From Schistosoma mansoni (Eukaryota; Platyhelminthes; Trematoda; Strigeidida; Schistosomatidae), in assembly GCF_000237925.1 (NCBI RefSeq), contig NW_017386134.1:59134-123133 (forward strand): 64,000 nt of DNA. Direction: 5' to 3'. Shown in pieces: positions 1-12,181 of the stretch; within the stretch, counting starts at the first letter, position 1, and the number at the start of each line of letters is the position of its first letter. A model generated the notes under the pieces. It was not told the origin of the DNA, made no database searches, and worked only from the letters and a program-made list of their open reading frames with translations. A program made the position numbers and the translations under genes.

Positions 1-205
1 CCTTGCTTTTCCGATATTCACCTTTAAATCTGCATCAGATCCTCCACATTCATCGATGATGCTTCCTAGGTACGTGAGAGATTCCACCTCTTCCAGAGTT
101 TCTGCATCAAGTGTGACTGGATCGGTGTTTTTCATGTTATATTTGAGAATCTTGCTTTTTTCTTTGTGGATCGTGAAGACTATTGATGCAGAGGCTGCTC
201 CTACA
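1..205 (-). mobile_element. RTE-clade LINE fragment (SR2-like), reverse transcriptase C-terminal part
   Basis: The minus strand translates without a stop to a segment with HKEKSKILKYNMKNTDPV, then LEEVESLTYLGSIIDE, then GGSDADLKVNIGKAR. This is the well-known pattern just after the catalytic palm of RTE-type reverse transcriptases such as schistosome SR2. The upstream part of the element on this strand lies to the right and is not recognisable past about 205, and the downstream part leaves the window. It is therefore a fragment. Another piece of the same clade, its extreme C-terminus, sits at the right edge of the window on the same strand. The open plus-strand frame here is only a shadow. 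Confidence 0.85.
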
Positions 206-325
206 TTAGTTGTCTTCGTCTGTATTTCTTTGTGCATATGAAAAACATTTCATACCTAATGCTTATTGTCGCTTACTGTACTAAACACATTATTATTATT
301 TGAAAAATTCCCATATTTTGATTTA

Positions 326-650
326 GAACAACATATATAAGCGAACAATATTGTTTTCGATTAGATCCTCATAAGGCTTTACTCTAATATACAGTAATAT
401 TTATATGCATTTACGAAATTATTAAACCAATCAAGGCAGTTTATGAATCAATGATAACAGTGGAATAGATTACATAATCAAAATTAATAATAAGTGAAAA
501 GTACAAATTGATAGTGTAATGTGACAGGTGTACTAGTTGTGATAAGAGTAATAAAAGGCTTGAATCAATGTTACATAATAGGAAAATAGGTCAATGATTA
601 GAAAATATAGACACTGAAATAACATTCATCGAAATTATAAGATTACGTAA
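326..650 (-). mobile_element. Penelope-type terminal sequence with hammerhead motif (copy 1)
   Basis: This stretch is similar over about 300 bases to the arms of the foldback at 29957-31878. Shared landmarks are the GAACAACATATATAAGCG end, the palindrome AACAATATTGTT and the block around ACTCTAATATA. It is a single, more diverged copy. Reading the minus strand, the end at about 336-382 folds as a hammerhead (separate entry). Assignment to Penelope-like elements rests on the known presence of hammerheads in the terminal repeats of that class; no Penelope protein is next to this copy. Confidence 0.55.
336..382 (-). ncRNA. hammerhead ribozyme motif, long-palindrome class
   Basis: On the minus strand the order is stem I (AAGC), a core CTTATGA (consensus CTGATGA, one change), stem II (GAT-CTA-ATC), GAAA, the 12-base palindrome AACAATATTGTT serving as stem III, C17, then GCTT closing stem I. 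The G-to-T change in the core would be expected to block cleavage in this copy. The fold was made by eye. Confidence 0.55.
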
Positions 651-834
651 TAAGAAGTGTTCAGATAATTGGACGGTGAAGCGAATATTAGAAAAAATAA
701 TAAGTAAATAATTGGTAGGGGGGTGAAAAAAAATAAACAAAGAAAGATTATGGAAAATAAAATTATTTATTAAGGCCAAGAAAGAGATAAGGGTGTCATA
801 TTATATATATTATATATTATACATACCAGCTAAA

Positions 835-3135
835 TATCGTAATAAACTAAGACGCCTAAAGAAACGTTATTTTAAATCTAACGACTTCACGGCAGTCACA
901 CAAATAACAATAATTTTTTACCAAATTAAAGAGAAACATAGGTTATAAGCCATCAATGAAGAGCTATTAGCACTAAGTACTGGCTTAAAAGTGCAAAACC
1001 TAATCCACCTTTACAATAAACGTGCTAAATCAACTCAAAATGTTGATATACCATGCATCTTGCATAATAACAGTTTTATATATGACCCAAAAACTATAGC
1101 AGACCTTTTCAGTGGTAATTTTGCAAATGACAAAGAATCCATAAATGGCTCTGTTTCTAGAGTTATATGCTTGACTGGTAACTCCATTAAATCTATCTCC
1201 TTCACATGTCTGAAAATTAGTAAGGTTATAAATAAGCTCAAGGTTTCGAAAGGTCACGGAGCAGACGGGATTTCATCATTTCTCTACAAATATGGTGGTC
1301 CAGATATTCCACTTCTTCTCCTTAAGATGTTTACTCTCTCTATGGAATCAGGCTCTTATCCTGACCGTTGGAAAACCGCGTACATCATACCACGTTACAA
1401 ATCCGGAGATAAGACTGACATGAACAACTATCGGCCAATAAATATTACTCCAGTTATCTCTAGGATTATGGAAAAAATTATTAGTGATGAACTATCCAAC
1501 TATTTATTGATGATTCGCAACATGGATTTCTTAAAAATCGATCTTGTATGACATGTCATTTTGACTTCTTTAATTTAGTCTATTCTCTTCGTAGCCAAGG
1601 ATATCTAGTATTAGTGCTATACCTGGACATTTCTAAGGCCTTCGACATGATCAACCACCAACTTCTCATAGGTAAACTCACATATTATGGGGTCCAAAAC
1701 CCGTTACTAGCCTGGTTTGATTCCTTCCTCAGAAATCGACATCAAATAGTTAAAATCAACTCTTCATTGTCGAATGCCGTCCCTGTTAGAAGTGGGGTAA
1801 TTCAGGGTAGTGTCTTAGGTTCTTTGCTCATTTTAGTTTTCATTAATGATATTTGCCAGTGTTTTAGTGTGGGTAAATCCCTTTTGTTTGCAGACGACCT
1901 TAAGGTGGTGTACTCATTTTCTCCACATGAGCTGAGCAATATTCAGAATTGTATCAGCACGGAGCTTAACAAGTTAGCACAGTGGTGCTCGAAATGGCAG
2001 CTGGAGCTTAATACAGCTAAATGTGTTTGGTTATGCTTCGGTGATACATCACTCAACCTCGATCTTACCATAAATGGTGAAATGTTATCTAGGTTACACA
2101 CAGTAGTAGATCTGGGACTTATGTACTCCGACGACTTGTCGTTTACTGAATAGATAATGAAACAAACGTCCAAATCTCAACTCCTTATGGGTCACATAAC
2201 TCGAAACCTTCATAACAGCGAATCTCGTATAATAATGTACAAAGTCTGTGTTCGACCACTCCTCGAATACTGCTCGTTTCTCCTTAGTAGCACGCGCATA
2301 AAGGATAAATTAAGACTGGAATCAGTACAGAGACGATTTACACTTCGTACTCTTGGAACTGATAGTGTCTTGACATATAATTCTAGGTGTAGTAAACTAG
2401 GGCTTGACCCTTTATGGAAGAGGAGACTCAAACTTAACCTTATCGTCTTTTTCAAAATACTTAACAAACTCTCCTTCACATCCAGCCAGGCGATTCAATA
2501 TGCTAAAGCTTCACATTACGACATTCGTAACTCCTTGTCTTTAGCGAAACAAACATATTCTAGATCTTCTCTCTATATGAATTACTTTACCTGTAAGTTT
2601 TCTAGGCTCTGGAATAATCTACCTCAAACTATCAGTACGTTAAACTCTCTCCCATTGTTTGTTCGCTCAATTATTGCCTATTGCTTCTCTGAAAACGTAT
2701 TAAATGCTCTAGCGCCTGCAAGTGTATCTTACTCCACAAGTGAGATTATCGGAACTTTAAATGTTTAACCTCTTACTTGCTATCATTGCTTTGTTGTTCC
2801 GTGCTCTTTGCTTTAATCTTACTTTCTCTAGTTGTAGATAATTATCAATAACTCGCTTTGGCACTGGAAATAACCTTACAGAACAACGTTGATTATTCAT
2901 CAGGCTATCCACTTAAGAAAAAATGACAAGTTCCCTGGTGTTGCATTGGCTTGCCGTGATATATGCCATATATAAACTACTTATCATTTAGTAAACAAGC
3001 AAACATAAAACTTTCTTATATTTCATGTTTGCTCTCTATATTAAATGTTGATTTTTATAACAATCTGATCATACCTGCAAACTGGTGTGAATTCTGTAAA
3101 TATTATTTTCAGAATATATGTTATTATTATTACAA
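835..3135 (+). mobile_element. CR1-like LINE, 5'-truncated, reverse transcriptase and 3' UTR
   Basis: Three plus-strand frame segments (about 840-1551, 1548-2153, 2157-2768) together read as a non-LTR reverse transcriptase. In order: KLRRLKKRYFKS near 840; KVSKGHGADGISSFLYK and NNYRPINITPVISRIMEK; LYLDISKAFDMINHQLL; GVIQGSVLGSLL; the catalytic LLFADDLK with FADD at 1887-1898; WCSKWQLELNTAKC; and the C-terminal LLEYCSFLL and FSRLWNNLP blocks. FADD in place of YADD and the overall pattern fit the CR1 group known in schistosomes (SR1/Pido-like). The endonuclease domain is missing, so the copy is 5' truncated. Two frame changes and a stop near 950 make it dead. About 360 bases of 3' UTR follow and end in ATT repeats; a second copy of this tail is at 56540-56760. 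Confidence 0.85.
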
Positions 3136-5490
3136 ATTTCTTATGAACACAGACTATATTATAAGCTTCACTACGCAAAAATCTATTCTTGACAAAAAAT
3201 CTACAAACTCATGAATCATATACAAATATAGTTTGTTATACTCATCGATCTTTCTCTTCCAAAAGCCAAAGACATGAATTTCAAGTCGTAATAAAGTGTA
3301 TCATTATCTTTGAGGGAACCAACCCACTGTAACTGCTTCGAGACCTCATACTGTGGACTACTTTCTTAAAATAGGTTCATCAATATTACCAGAAAAATCA
3401 TACAGTCAGTTCGGCAATCTTTTTCAATACACACATTCTGACATTAATAAAAGTATTTAAGACATTCGGGGCTGTATTTAGTGGTCTGTTTATACACTGA
3501 ATATGAAGTTTATTCAGTTGCTTATTGAGTTCTATGTGTGGTGTTTTAGCACCTTATCTTTCGCAACTTTATATTAGCAATCAGTATCATATAGAAAATG
3601 AAGTGAATGCCTTTTCTAATTCATATTTCCTGATATGGAATGTATGTCAGTGAATTAAACAATATCTGCAGTCTTTCATTTACTTGAATCATAAAGTGTA
3701 GACATGATAACATAGTTTAACCACATATACGGTTGACCGTCTGATTTGAAGTCTTTTAGACAGTCATTTCAAGTTTCTTTTATTTTTTGTTTATATCACA
3801 TCAAAGATTACACATTTTTGTATCTATTGTTACCATAATTTCAATACAATTGAGTAACATAAACACATATGACGATATTCTTTTGAAATTTTATCTTCAA
3901 GCTGTCAATGTATACTACTATAGGAAACAATTATCTCTCTCTAAATTTTTGGATAAATGTGATAGCATCAAGCTGTCATGAATCCGTTTCATATGGTATG
4001 AGAAATCAGTATATATGTTACAACCTACCAGTTTTGGTTTAGTTTGCTTTAATATTTGTGAGCGAATGAGGTAGACATATTGGGTCAGTTAGCACTGATC
4101 ACCAATTTGATGAAATAGCATATACTGAAGCCTTACAAACCATATTGAAATAGCAGAACTAACTTCAGGTTTGTTCGCCACGTAAAGTATATTGTTGACT
4201 TGAATATCTTCCTAGTTATGTTACAAAAGGCAGTTTTGTGTTGCCAAACGTGCCATACGACCAAATATCTCGATATTATTAACTTCATTTTTCATTTCAT
4301 TTCCTTTGTAGAAGTTATCAACTAACTCAACTCAGTGCATCAGTGGGTAGTGTATTGATGTTTAAGGCTCTGGTTGAATATCAGCGAGGAGATAAACTCA
4401 AATTCGTTGTTTACACTACAGTTATATGAAATCTGATTCATTTTATTATAAATAATGAGTGATGTAGTAAATAAACTGGATGAATTTCACCTCTACAAGA
4501 AAGTATGCAAAAAACTCGGTTTTGTAATCACATAAACTTGTCATATTAACAATACGTGTGCATTGATGTGGAACCAAACAAGCGATTGAGCATTTTGTAC
4601 CCACCTCAAAATTATAAGAAAAATCAGTTTTCTTTAAAACTATTTCTCTCTTTCTCGATTTCAACATTAGAGACAGTGACGATTGAACCCTTTAAAGACA
4701 TGTGAATTAACTCACATATTATGTGATTTTGCACTTTTAACGTTTATTTGAGCATGTAACTATTTCGATACCGCTAATTTTATGCGAGAATACTCAATTC
4801 TATCAAAAATATAATAGTGAATGAAGCTAATAATAAGAAATATTCGTCTGAAAGGCGGATGAAACCAAGGTTCAAAAACAGACAATAATCTGAAGAACTG
4901 TTCCTGTATATTAGTTTCTAGTTGTATTCCGCAAGTCATGAAATATCTGTTGCGATTAAAACGGACATATCTCTAAAGATAAAGAGAGACTCGTAGTAAT
5001 AAAAATAAAGTTGATCACAACATGTGATAGTTCGGAATGATGGCAGTTCGGAATGCTAATGATGACTATCACAATCGAACTAAGAATATACAAATATAGA
5101 ATATGGAATATGCATTTAAAAATACATTCATTCAGTGCATCCAAGCTGGAAATGGCTGTTACAAAAGTTGATGGATCGTAATTGCTACAACAAATACAGT
5201 AAATCTGTTTGTTTTGCGTGAATACTTTAGGGAATTACACAACAAATAAGCGTGTAACATGATGCTTTCCAATCTTATCCAAAATGAAACTGTTTACTTA
5301 TCATCAATAGTAGTATAAAACAATAAACATAAATGAGTTCAACTAGAATTGAATCAAGACAGAAGGCAAATGAACTTAATACGACCGGTTGAAATTAACT
5401 CATTGTGAGGATATATTGACACATATTCCAGTATTTTTTAATTTATCCTCCATATGTCTGCAGTCTGACCATTCATGAATTTAATTTTGA
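3136..5490. other. AT-rich stretch with no recognised gene
   Basis: Only short chance frames occur on either strand. I see no motif, no clean pair of splice sites around an open frame, and no repeat shared with another part of the window. Confidence 0.5.
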
Positions 5491-5501
5491 TGGTCTAGCA
5501 G

Positions 5502-5720
5502 GTGTTACTTTTGAATCATGGTTCAAAAAATATGAAGATCTCTACAGACTGTACAACGTTTCGTAGGTCAGAATACCGTAAAGAAAACTTAAAACGACGG
5601 AACAATAACTCAACATTTAAAAAAATTCACTACTGTGCTCGTCTCTTATTTCTTTTATTTGTTCTTTCTATATGTTTGTCTACACTTATAGGAGACTTGA
5701 TTCACAGTAATGTAAATTAA
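5502..5720 (+). CDS. possible terminal exon with one membrane segment
   Basis: An AG at the end of GGTCTAGCAG is followed by an open frame of 72 codons. It has a basic middle (RRSEYRKENLKRRNNNS), then one strongly hydrophobic stretch (ARLLFLLFVLSICLSTLIG) and a short hydrophilic end before TAA. A basic flank followed by a hydrophobic helix suits a type II or C-terminally anchored membrane protein. There is no recognised family, no upstream exon has been located and the acceptor lacks a good pyrimidine tract, so this may be a chance frame. Confidence 0.25.
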   Translation: MLLLNHGSKNMKISTDCTTFRRSEYRKENLKRRNNNSTFKKIHYCARLLFLLFVLSICLSTLIGDLIHSNVN

Positions 5721-6430
5721 TCAACATAATGGTGTCAGATGCATTCAATTACATGCATTGTATGTACTTGAAAGTTGTCGGGTAAGCTGTTTATTCTTTC
5801 AGGCAGCAAAGTCATTTGGTCTTTTACGTGTTTTCCATATATCACTGGTTGATTTTCCAATACCTCGTAGAAAACAAAATAAAGTAACAGAAATCATTTT
5901 GTTCAACTTATAATTTATTATACATGGAACGAAATTAGAATGTTTGAAAATGTCTGAATGGGAAAGCTTACTGCAAATCCGTTTGAATTTGAACATGAAT
6001 TACGCCAAAAACGATCACAATCATCTTCTTATATACAGTAAAACTACAATTCAAGCATGCTATTCCTCCGATTAGTGACAATGATGTATTTTATTGTTTG
6101 AACCAAACATAAATTATTTGACAAATTGGTGTAAAATAGAGTATACAATACTAATACTGCTAACGTCCAATATGGAAAGAAGACACGGAATGGAGACTTT
6201 CCAACAGTAAATTGAGTGAAGCGGATTGTTATCTGTAAGGAGAAATTCAAAAATTTGTATGAGGAGATTAGGTTGACCCAAAAGCTGAAGGTTAAATAAT
6301 TCCACATATTACATATATAATTATATCAACACCGAAAGTAGTAACAATATTACATCCTGAAATGGGCCATTGAAACATTAATCTACTTACATATGCAACC
6401 AAATACGTAATAAATTCACTTAGTATTTGT
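5721..6430. other. AT-rich stretch with no recognised gene
   Basis: The minus-strand open frames at 5799-5996 and 6044-6307 show no domain or splice context. I see nothing else here. Confidence 0.45.
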
Positions 6431-6434
6431 TTGC

Positions 6435-6690
6435 TTTAATCTTCACATTGATGTTTCAGGACTGCAACTGGTCAGTCTCTAATTGGCTAATGCGCATACT
6501 GTGTGTAGTGCGATGGCGTTTGAAGGGAAAAGTACTGAATTAGAGTCCCAGAGTGAACATCAACTCCGGGATGCAGGCACATCTAGCTGAGGAGTCTCAA
6601 ATGGGACTAAACGCGAGTCCTGGATTTCACTGCTAGCCACTATCCATCTTTGCTTACCATGCTTGTGAATTTAGGCAAATTAGTAATACT
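6435..6690 (+). repeat. Sm-alpha-type hammerhead SINE, copy 1
   Basis: The unit starts near TTTGCTTTAATCTTCACATT and ends after TGCTAGCCACTATCCATC. The same start and end blocks occur at 18675-18860, so these are two diverged copies of one dispersed repeat. The end matches the known Schistosoma Sm-alpha satellite/SINE family, whose defining feature is a self-cleaving hammerhead followed by CCTGGATTYCACTGC. Confidence 0.75.
6581..6626 (+). ncRNA. hammerhead ribozyme of Sm-alpha type (G12 changed)
   Basis: The order is stem I ATCTAG pairing with CTGGAT (one G-T wobble), core CTGAGGA (fits CUGANGA), stem II with arms AGTC and GACT around a CAAATG-like loop, then TAAAC where GAAAC is expected, a minimal stem III around CGCG, and the GTC cleavage triplet ending at 6619. 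The change of the conserved G12 to T should abolish cleavage. Otherwise the layout follows the published S. mansoni hammerhead. Confidence 0.75.
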
Positions 6691-7420
6691 TTTAGTTTTG
6701 CAAGTAAATGGAAATATTTAATGGCAATCTAAGTTTGCGTTTAAGAGAACCATGAGTATTCGTTAGAAATCAAAGAAATGGTGAAGCATGATATGAAAAC
6801 GATGAATTTACCATTTACGTAAACCTCAACAAACTGCTCTTATTATTTGCAGATATTGACGAATTCTCTTATCAGTCTAAACTATTGTTTTATACAGTTG
6901 GTCAATTACGATGACTAGTTATGTTGCATATATAAATACATAAGTGAATGTTACTCACGAGGAATAGTATTATATCAGCACCTACTTCGAGAGCGATCAG
7001 TGCAGTCTAAAATGCAATGATAAGTTCACATTTAACAAACAGATATTAAGTTAAAATGTATCATTATCAAAAAGTGACTGTGAAATGAATTGAACTTCAT
7101 ATTTAGATACGCCTCCTCTTTAAAATTCTGTGAACTCAGACTGTTATTGTTTAAAAGACGATTGATGCATATTATGTAATGAAGATAATTTATCTCACTT
7201 CGCCTGTTCTAAATTGTTCTACATATTATCTTGTATGTATAATTAAATAGTTCAGTAGTGTTGGGGTTAATTACAATCACTTACAATTTATGGATGTAGG
7301 AAAGACGTTTAGATGGAGACCGTGCTTTATTCATTTACAAACTGCTTTGGTTACGGTGGCCAAAATTATAGACGTTTTTTGGTCAAATATTTATGAATCA
7401 AGAATCGGTTGAAGTTAGAC
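6691..7420. other. AT-rich stretch with no recognised gene
   Basis: No open frame with coding character, no splice-flanked exon and no repeat shared inside the window was seen. Confidence 0.45.
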
Positions 7421-7426
7421 ATTAAC

Positions 7427-7474
7427 ATCGTTTGATGCCGGCCCAGTGGTCTAGTGGTTAAGCGCCCGCGCACA
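7427..7474 (+). repeat. tRNA-like head of a hammerhead SINE (fragment)
   Basis: The piece runs from CATCGTTTGATGCC through CAGTGGTCTAGTGGTTAAGCG. It matches the tRNA-derived head of the SINE at 30590-30775, including a pol III A-box-like TGGTCTAGTGGTTAAG. It stops abruptly after GCCCGCGC; the B box and ribozyme are absent. Confidence 0.65.
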
Positions 7475-7973
7475 AAATTGATAATTCAGTATGCCTGTAT
7501 GCCAATAAGAGACTGATCAATCGTAGTCCTAAACATGAATGGGAAGATTCAAACAAACAATACCAAGTGAATTTAATACCAAACGTAGTTAAACATAATC
7601 GGTAATTCTGAACAACTTTATCAAATCAATTCAATTTTGTTATTTTCGTACAACTAATTATTTAACGACCTGAAATAATTAGTATATTGGTATGTCACTT
7701 AAAAAACTTATATGATCCTAAGTACATATATAAGTAGATGGATACAAATGCTTTCTGAAAACAAACAAGCTGCAACTAATTAGTGCACTCAGTATTTAAT
7801 TAGTTTCTACTGTGAATTGGAAGTATTATCTAGTTAATTTGTGTTTGCAGTGTGTGTCAGATGTTTAGGTCGTACATGAATCCTAACACAGTACAACAGT
7901 TGTTTCTTTCAAGGATTTCCATGAAAAAATTGTCATATCATCAATGAGTAGTTTGTTACTAACGCAGTTTCAA

Positions 7974-8213
7974 TCATTCACATACATATCGCTTCAAAAC
8001 ATAAAGCACAGTCGCAATTGTCACAAAAACAATGGAAATAATAACACAATATATTAGAATTATCACGAAGTGATCAGCTAATCGTGTTTGGATTGCACCT
8101 TCAATGAATATGAAACAAATAAAACAAATTAAGGTTATTGCGATGGCAGCAAATTTCAAGGAGACGCATAGCTCCAGAACTGAAATTCCAATCGCTGTAC
8201 CGATCAATATCGA
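7974..8213 (-). CDS. terminal exon of a multi-pass membrane protein
   Basis: On the minus strand a strong acceptor (TTTTTTCACATTTCAG) is followed directly by 79 codons in phase 0 and a TGA. The peptide starts SILIGTAIGISVLELC and ends VLYVLKRYVCE. It contains three hydrophobic segments: about residues 3-16, 19-36 and 46-72, the last long enough for one helix with margins. The only charged break is EGAIQTRLAD between segments 2 and 3, and the basic KRYVCE tail would face the cytosol. The layout resembles the last part of four-helix MARVEL- or tetraspan-like proteins, but I cannot name a family. Upstream exons should lie at higher coordinates on this strand; the candidate at 11100-11304 does not join in phase at any good donor. 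Confidence 0.6.
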   Translation of the reverse strand, partial: SILIGTAIGISVLELCVSLKFAAIAITLICFICFIFIEGAIQTRLADHFVIILIYCVIISIVFVTIATVLYVLKRYVCE

Positions 8214-9056
8214 CTGAAATGTGAAAAAATTATATAAAAGTTAGGTCAGTGATCAACGTTTATTCAACCCCTTACAGAAAGGTTTCTGTACAACATCTAT
8301 CGTCGTACATGATGTTTTATTAGATTATGGTCAGAAAATGTTTACGAGAATGCTGATTTTCATTTTCGAATCTTCATTAAACTGCTTTGAGTTTTAAGAT
8401 ATCATTTTCGTGAAAACAATAATGACTTACGACCATACTGATAGAGGTAAATAATGAACGTTATCTAATTCAAAAGTTGTTGCACATCTAAACAACTTAG
8501 GAGGACACGGAGGTGTGTTCTATCCATCTGCAAATACATTTCAACATTAATATTCGGGAAATACATCATCTAAATTCATCGACCTCGTGACGAAGTATGA
8601 GCATATCTATTGTGGTGTATGTATATAATCATTGTATGGTATATCTCAATTGATATGGCAAATAATTTGGCTTGATATTTTCGTAGTGAGAAAGATACGA
8701 ACCTACAAATTAAACATGCTTCCAACTTACACCAAACTACAGTTTATATTCTCCATCTGATAAGCTTCATTCCATCTAATAAATGAAAACGACACTTAAT
8801 AATTAGTTTTCCGTCTGTTAGAAAGATGCTCTGAATATTCAGTTTATAATTCGTATGCACACAATATCATCGTTTTCATACTTATTCTGACTATCTTCCG
8901 AGCATAATCTTTTGCCTACATTGATATAATAAATTAGACAATCTCAAATTCAGATTATCTTAAAGTGTGGTATATCAAGCAGTGGACAATTTTCACTTTG
9001 TCTTCCATTTTTAAGTCATTTACCTGGCTTTACCATTTGAGTCTACTTCCCAATAA
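8214..9056. other. no recognised gene; possible intron of the 7974-8213 gene
   Basis: If the exon at 7974-8213 is real, this stretch is its upstream intron. No further exon was found in it. Confidence 0.35.
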
Positions 9057-9640
9057 CATGAAGGTGATCAAGTGAACGAACTGCTCTTAAAGATCTCAGC
9101 TCAAAATAGTTTTCGTATTATTTATTCATTCATCAATCGTGTTCCTTTGAACAGAAATTGGTAGAGGACGTGTAACAAAGCAGTTGACACATGAATTAAA
9201 CATTCAGGTGAGTAAAATTTTAATTGAATGTTAAATTACGGTTATTCATAAGTTTTCCAAAATTTACATTCTAGAATATAAAGACTCCATTATAAATACT
9301 CATTGTCCAGAATATCAAACGAACATCTGATATATCGGACTAACTTTACTTCTAAAGTTGTTGAGTATCCTTTATTGCAGTAGCTAACTGACAACCCAGT
9401 TCCCCTCTCCAATAAGCTTCATTTTGGCTATAAGGCTGGCAATACCTCTCCCTAAATAGAAAACTAGTTGATGATGTTATGAGGTAACAATCAACGTGTA
9501 GAGAAAAATTTCCATTGTACAACTTTATTTGGCGGAATTTCCGTACCACTGAAGTCATGAAATGATGCCAAATTCCTTAGGTTTAAATGAATAACGAATG
9601 TTATCTTTATTCTCCTGTCATTATATTTCAGTTGGTCACA
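9057..9640. repeat. dispersed repeat, copy 1 (partner at 45587-46160)
   Basis: The sequence from GATCAAGTGAACGAACTG to the block TTATATTTCAGTTGGTCA aligns by eye with 45587-46160 along its whole length. There are many substitutions and a few small length changes. Neither copy keeps a common open frame; the 68-codon minus-strand frame in this copy is not conserved in the other. The family is not recognised. Confidence 0.75.
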
Positions 9641-11099
9641 GAAAAAAAGTCTGTTACTGTTACAAAATATTTACATTGAAAGCATTTTAGAAGTGAATTA
9701 ATGTAACATGATTTTGGTTATCGTTTTGGTAAAGATTAGGTCAAACAAAGAATAGTTATTCTGTATTATCTAATGATCGTTTGCAAACTTTTGATCAACG
9801 CCTTCCCAATAACTAAATACAATGAAAAATGAATGAATTAAAACTTTCATAAAGGATATTTAGATTGCACTAAAATTAAATGGAAACTTCTGTCAAGATG
9901 AAATAGTTATCCATATGAATAAAGGAACACTGACACACCTGGTGATATTTTCAAATATTATCACAGAAATTAATCGATTAACATTAGTTTATCACTCCAT
10001 ATATTACTAAGATTTCGGGAGATTCGGGGCACGCTTGGGGAAAATTATACAATGTGTTCTTTTCAAGTGTTAGAACTAATGGTGAAGGTTTCAATATTCA
10101 ACCATTATTAACAGTCATTGTATTTGTTCAAACTAAACTTGAGATCAGTTTGTTAGTTTGTAGAATCGAAAACATGAATAGGTTCAATAATCATCAAAAT
10201 CTCAACAACTTACGTCAATCTAGTGATAAATAGAATGTTGTAAAAGAACTTTATAAGATGCTTTCCATAAAAAGTAGAAACTATTTCACAAAATAAATTT
10301 TACGAATAAAGTTATTAGAGCACATTTCTTATCTTCGAAATTTATTCGCATATCAGGTTCTCGTAGATTTTTACAGCATCGATACTGTCCTCAGAGGAGC
10401 TGATGTACTTATTTAGTGACAGAATACAACGAATACTGGAGGAAGAATCAACATAAACGACGACTTGTTTTCCATGCACGTATTCATATATCATTGTTAA
10501 GGTGTCTGTGAGAAACTTATCAAAATGTCAAAACAACTGAAAATTCAATTTACCTCGGTCTTATTGACTTTCTGTAATAGAAATGATAAGTTATAATTAC
10601 TACAAATGTAGACATTGATAAGAGTCAATAAGAAATATGAGTTCTGTTAAAGTGAATCCAGAGGAACTTCAGTTGATGAATTCGATTAAATGAGGAGCAA
10701 TAATATAAGTGTACTTTTGAATATAAGATTTCGCCTAAGGCACTAATTATAAAGATCGTCTGCTCTTCACTTTATTGATGACGCTGATTTTCGGTAAGAA
10801 GTCGACGACTCCGAGTTTACTGTTTGTCTGTATTTGAATTATTATTTTTCATTTTAGTATTCGTTGAATTACTTTCTTATTTTCTGAGTTGTACTCGATT
10901 ATTTATCAAGATTAATGACTCTTAACAATTCAAACTAATACTAGAAATTTCGTTTCCAACCGTCATTAATAAGCCTTTGCCGATATTTTGTAATAAGGCA
11001 TTTGATGAACATATGATACTGGTGAATAAAGGATTCACTGGCCTAATCAGAGTTTAAATGTGTACATGTCGGCTAGAATACTGAAGCGACATTATGTGT
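9641..11099. other. AT-rich stretch with no recognised gene
   Basis: No coding signal, repeat partner or RNA motif was seen here. Confidence 0.4.
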
Positions 11100-11304
11100 T
11101 CAGTAAAAATGAAGTGTACCATCAACGTGATCGTGGAAGGTGTTACGTTTGAATTTGCAGTAAATAACACAGAATATCATAGAAATAGCATTTTTCAACA
11201 TGAGAAGTGGATATAAAATGTCATTCAAAACAATGAGAAACAGGTTTAATTGTATGAAATGATGGGGATCGTACCTCTTTCCTCCTATGTAATCCGTCTT
11301 TATG
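11100..11304 (-). CDS. possible terminal exon of an unknown hydrophobic protein
   Basis: On the minus strand the acceptor TTCATTTTCTGCTCAG precedes one base and then 67 codons plus a stop. The peptide begins IKTDYIGGKRYDPHHF, has a hydrophobic run (LNLFLIVLNDILYPLLML, then AISMIFCVIYC) and ends HDHVDGTLHFY. The acceptor is good and the hydrophobic pattern is coherent. No family is recognised and no upstream exon was found. It could be a chance frame, as the strand is T-rich here. Confidence 0.3.
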
Positions 11305-11770
11305 CTGAGCAGAAAATGAAATATATATAATCGAAACATTAAATTGATATGAGAACATTCGTCTAAATTCAAGCGAATAGTTTCACAGTATTTTGGCTCT
11401 GAGTTAATATAAGGCATTAAAGAGGAAATGATATTTTTCTTGAAAATCCCAACGAATGAACTTCAAATAAATAAAACATTTCATTCAGTAGTCTGATTTA
11501 GGTTTTTCAATGGAAATAATCAAGTGCCATAACAATCGGATATAATAAATACAAGGTTTACACACTTTTTCTTCCTAACATCTGAATATGTCTGAATGGT
11601 TTGTTTAGTACATGGATAATTAATCAACTATTTATTCATCCAAGATACATTTGTTCCTTATTCATTCCCATTGAAAAAAGCTTAAATCAGATTACCGAGT
11701 GAAATGTTTAGTTCATTGTAAGTTGAATCATTGATAATTTCACAAATTTAAAACAATTAGTCCCTTTGAT

Positions 11771-12181
11771 AAATTTCGATAATGCAATGAGAAGACGAAG
11801 TTTATCAGAATTATGTGATATATTAGCGCAATACATTTCGAACAATCTGATCACACATATACTTGTTAAGACATTTTTATATGAAAATTAAGAGGTCAAC
11901 TAGACAGGTTAAGGTAAGAAAATAAATAAAGTACACAAAAACAATGTGATGACTACTCTGGATAATAAATAAGCATTACCAGGGTAGGTTAAGGGTAAGA
12001 ACAAATGGTTTTTGAACACATAAAAGGGGTTTCAATTTCCGTATAGCTAAGGCTTCAATAAACCTTAGTATACGTCCTTGAAGGCTTTTGTACAACACTA
12101 CAAATGCTGATTTGATGTCAACCTTATGACCAGTTTCAACTAAATGTTTCGCAATAGAGGAAGATGTTTGTCTATCCTGTG
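11771..12181 (-). repeat. left inverted arm of a Penelope-like element
   Basis: These 411 bases are the reverse complement of 13899-14309; by eye I find no mismatch. On the minus strand the arm encodes the end of the GIY-YIG endonuclease (SSIAKHLVETGHKVDIKS through LNLPW) followed by the 3' UTR. It is therefore a 5'-truncated second copy lying head to head with the main element. The arm is cut off by a gap at 12182, so it may be longer. Confidence 0.9.

Noticed and set aside
5548-5585. Hammerhead motif suggested by ACGTTTCGTAGGTCAG on the plus strand
   Set aside because: Only the GAAACGTT part is present; there is no CUGANGA core at a usable distance and no stem II.
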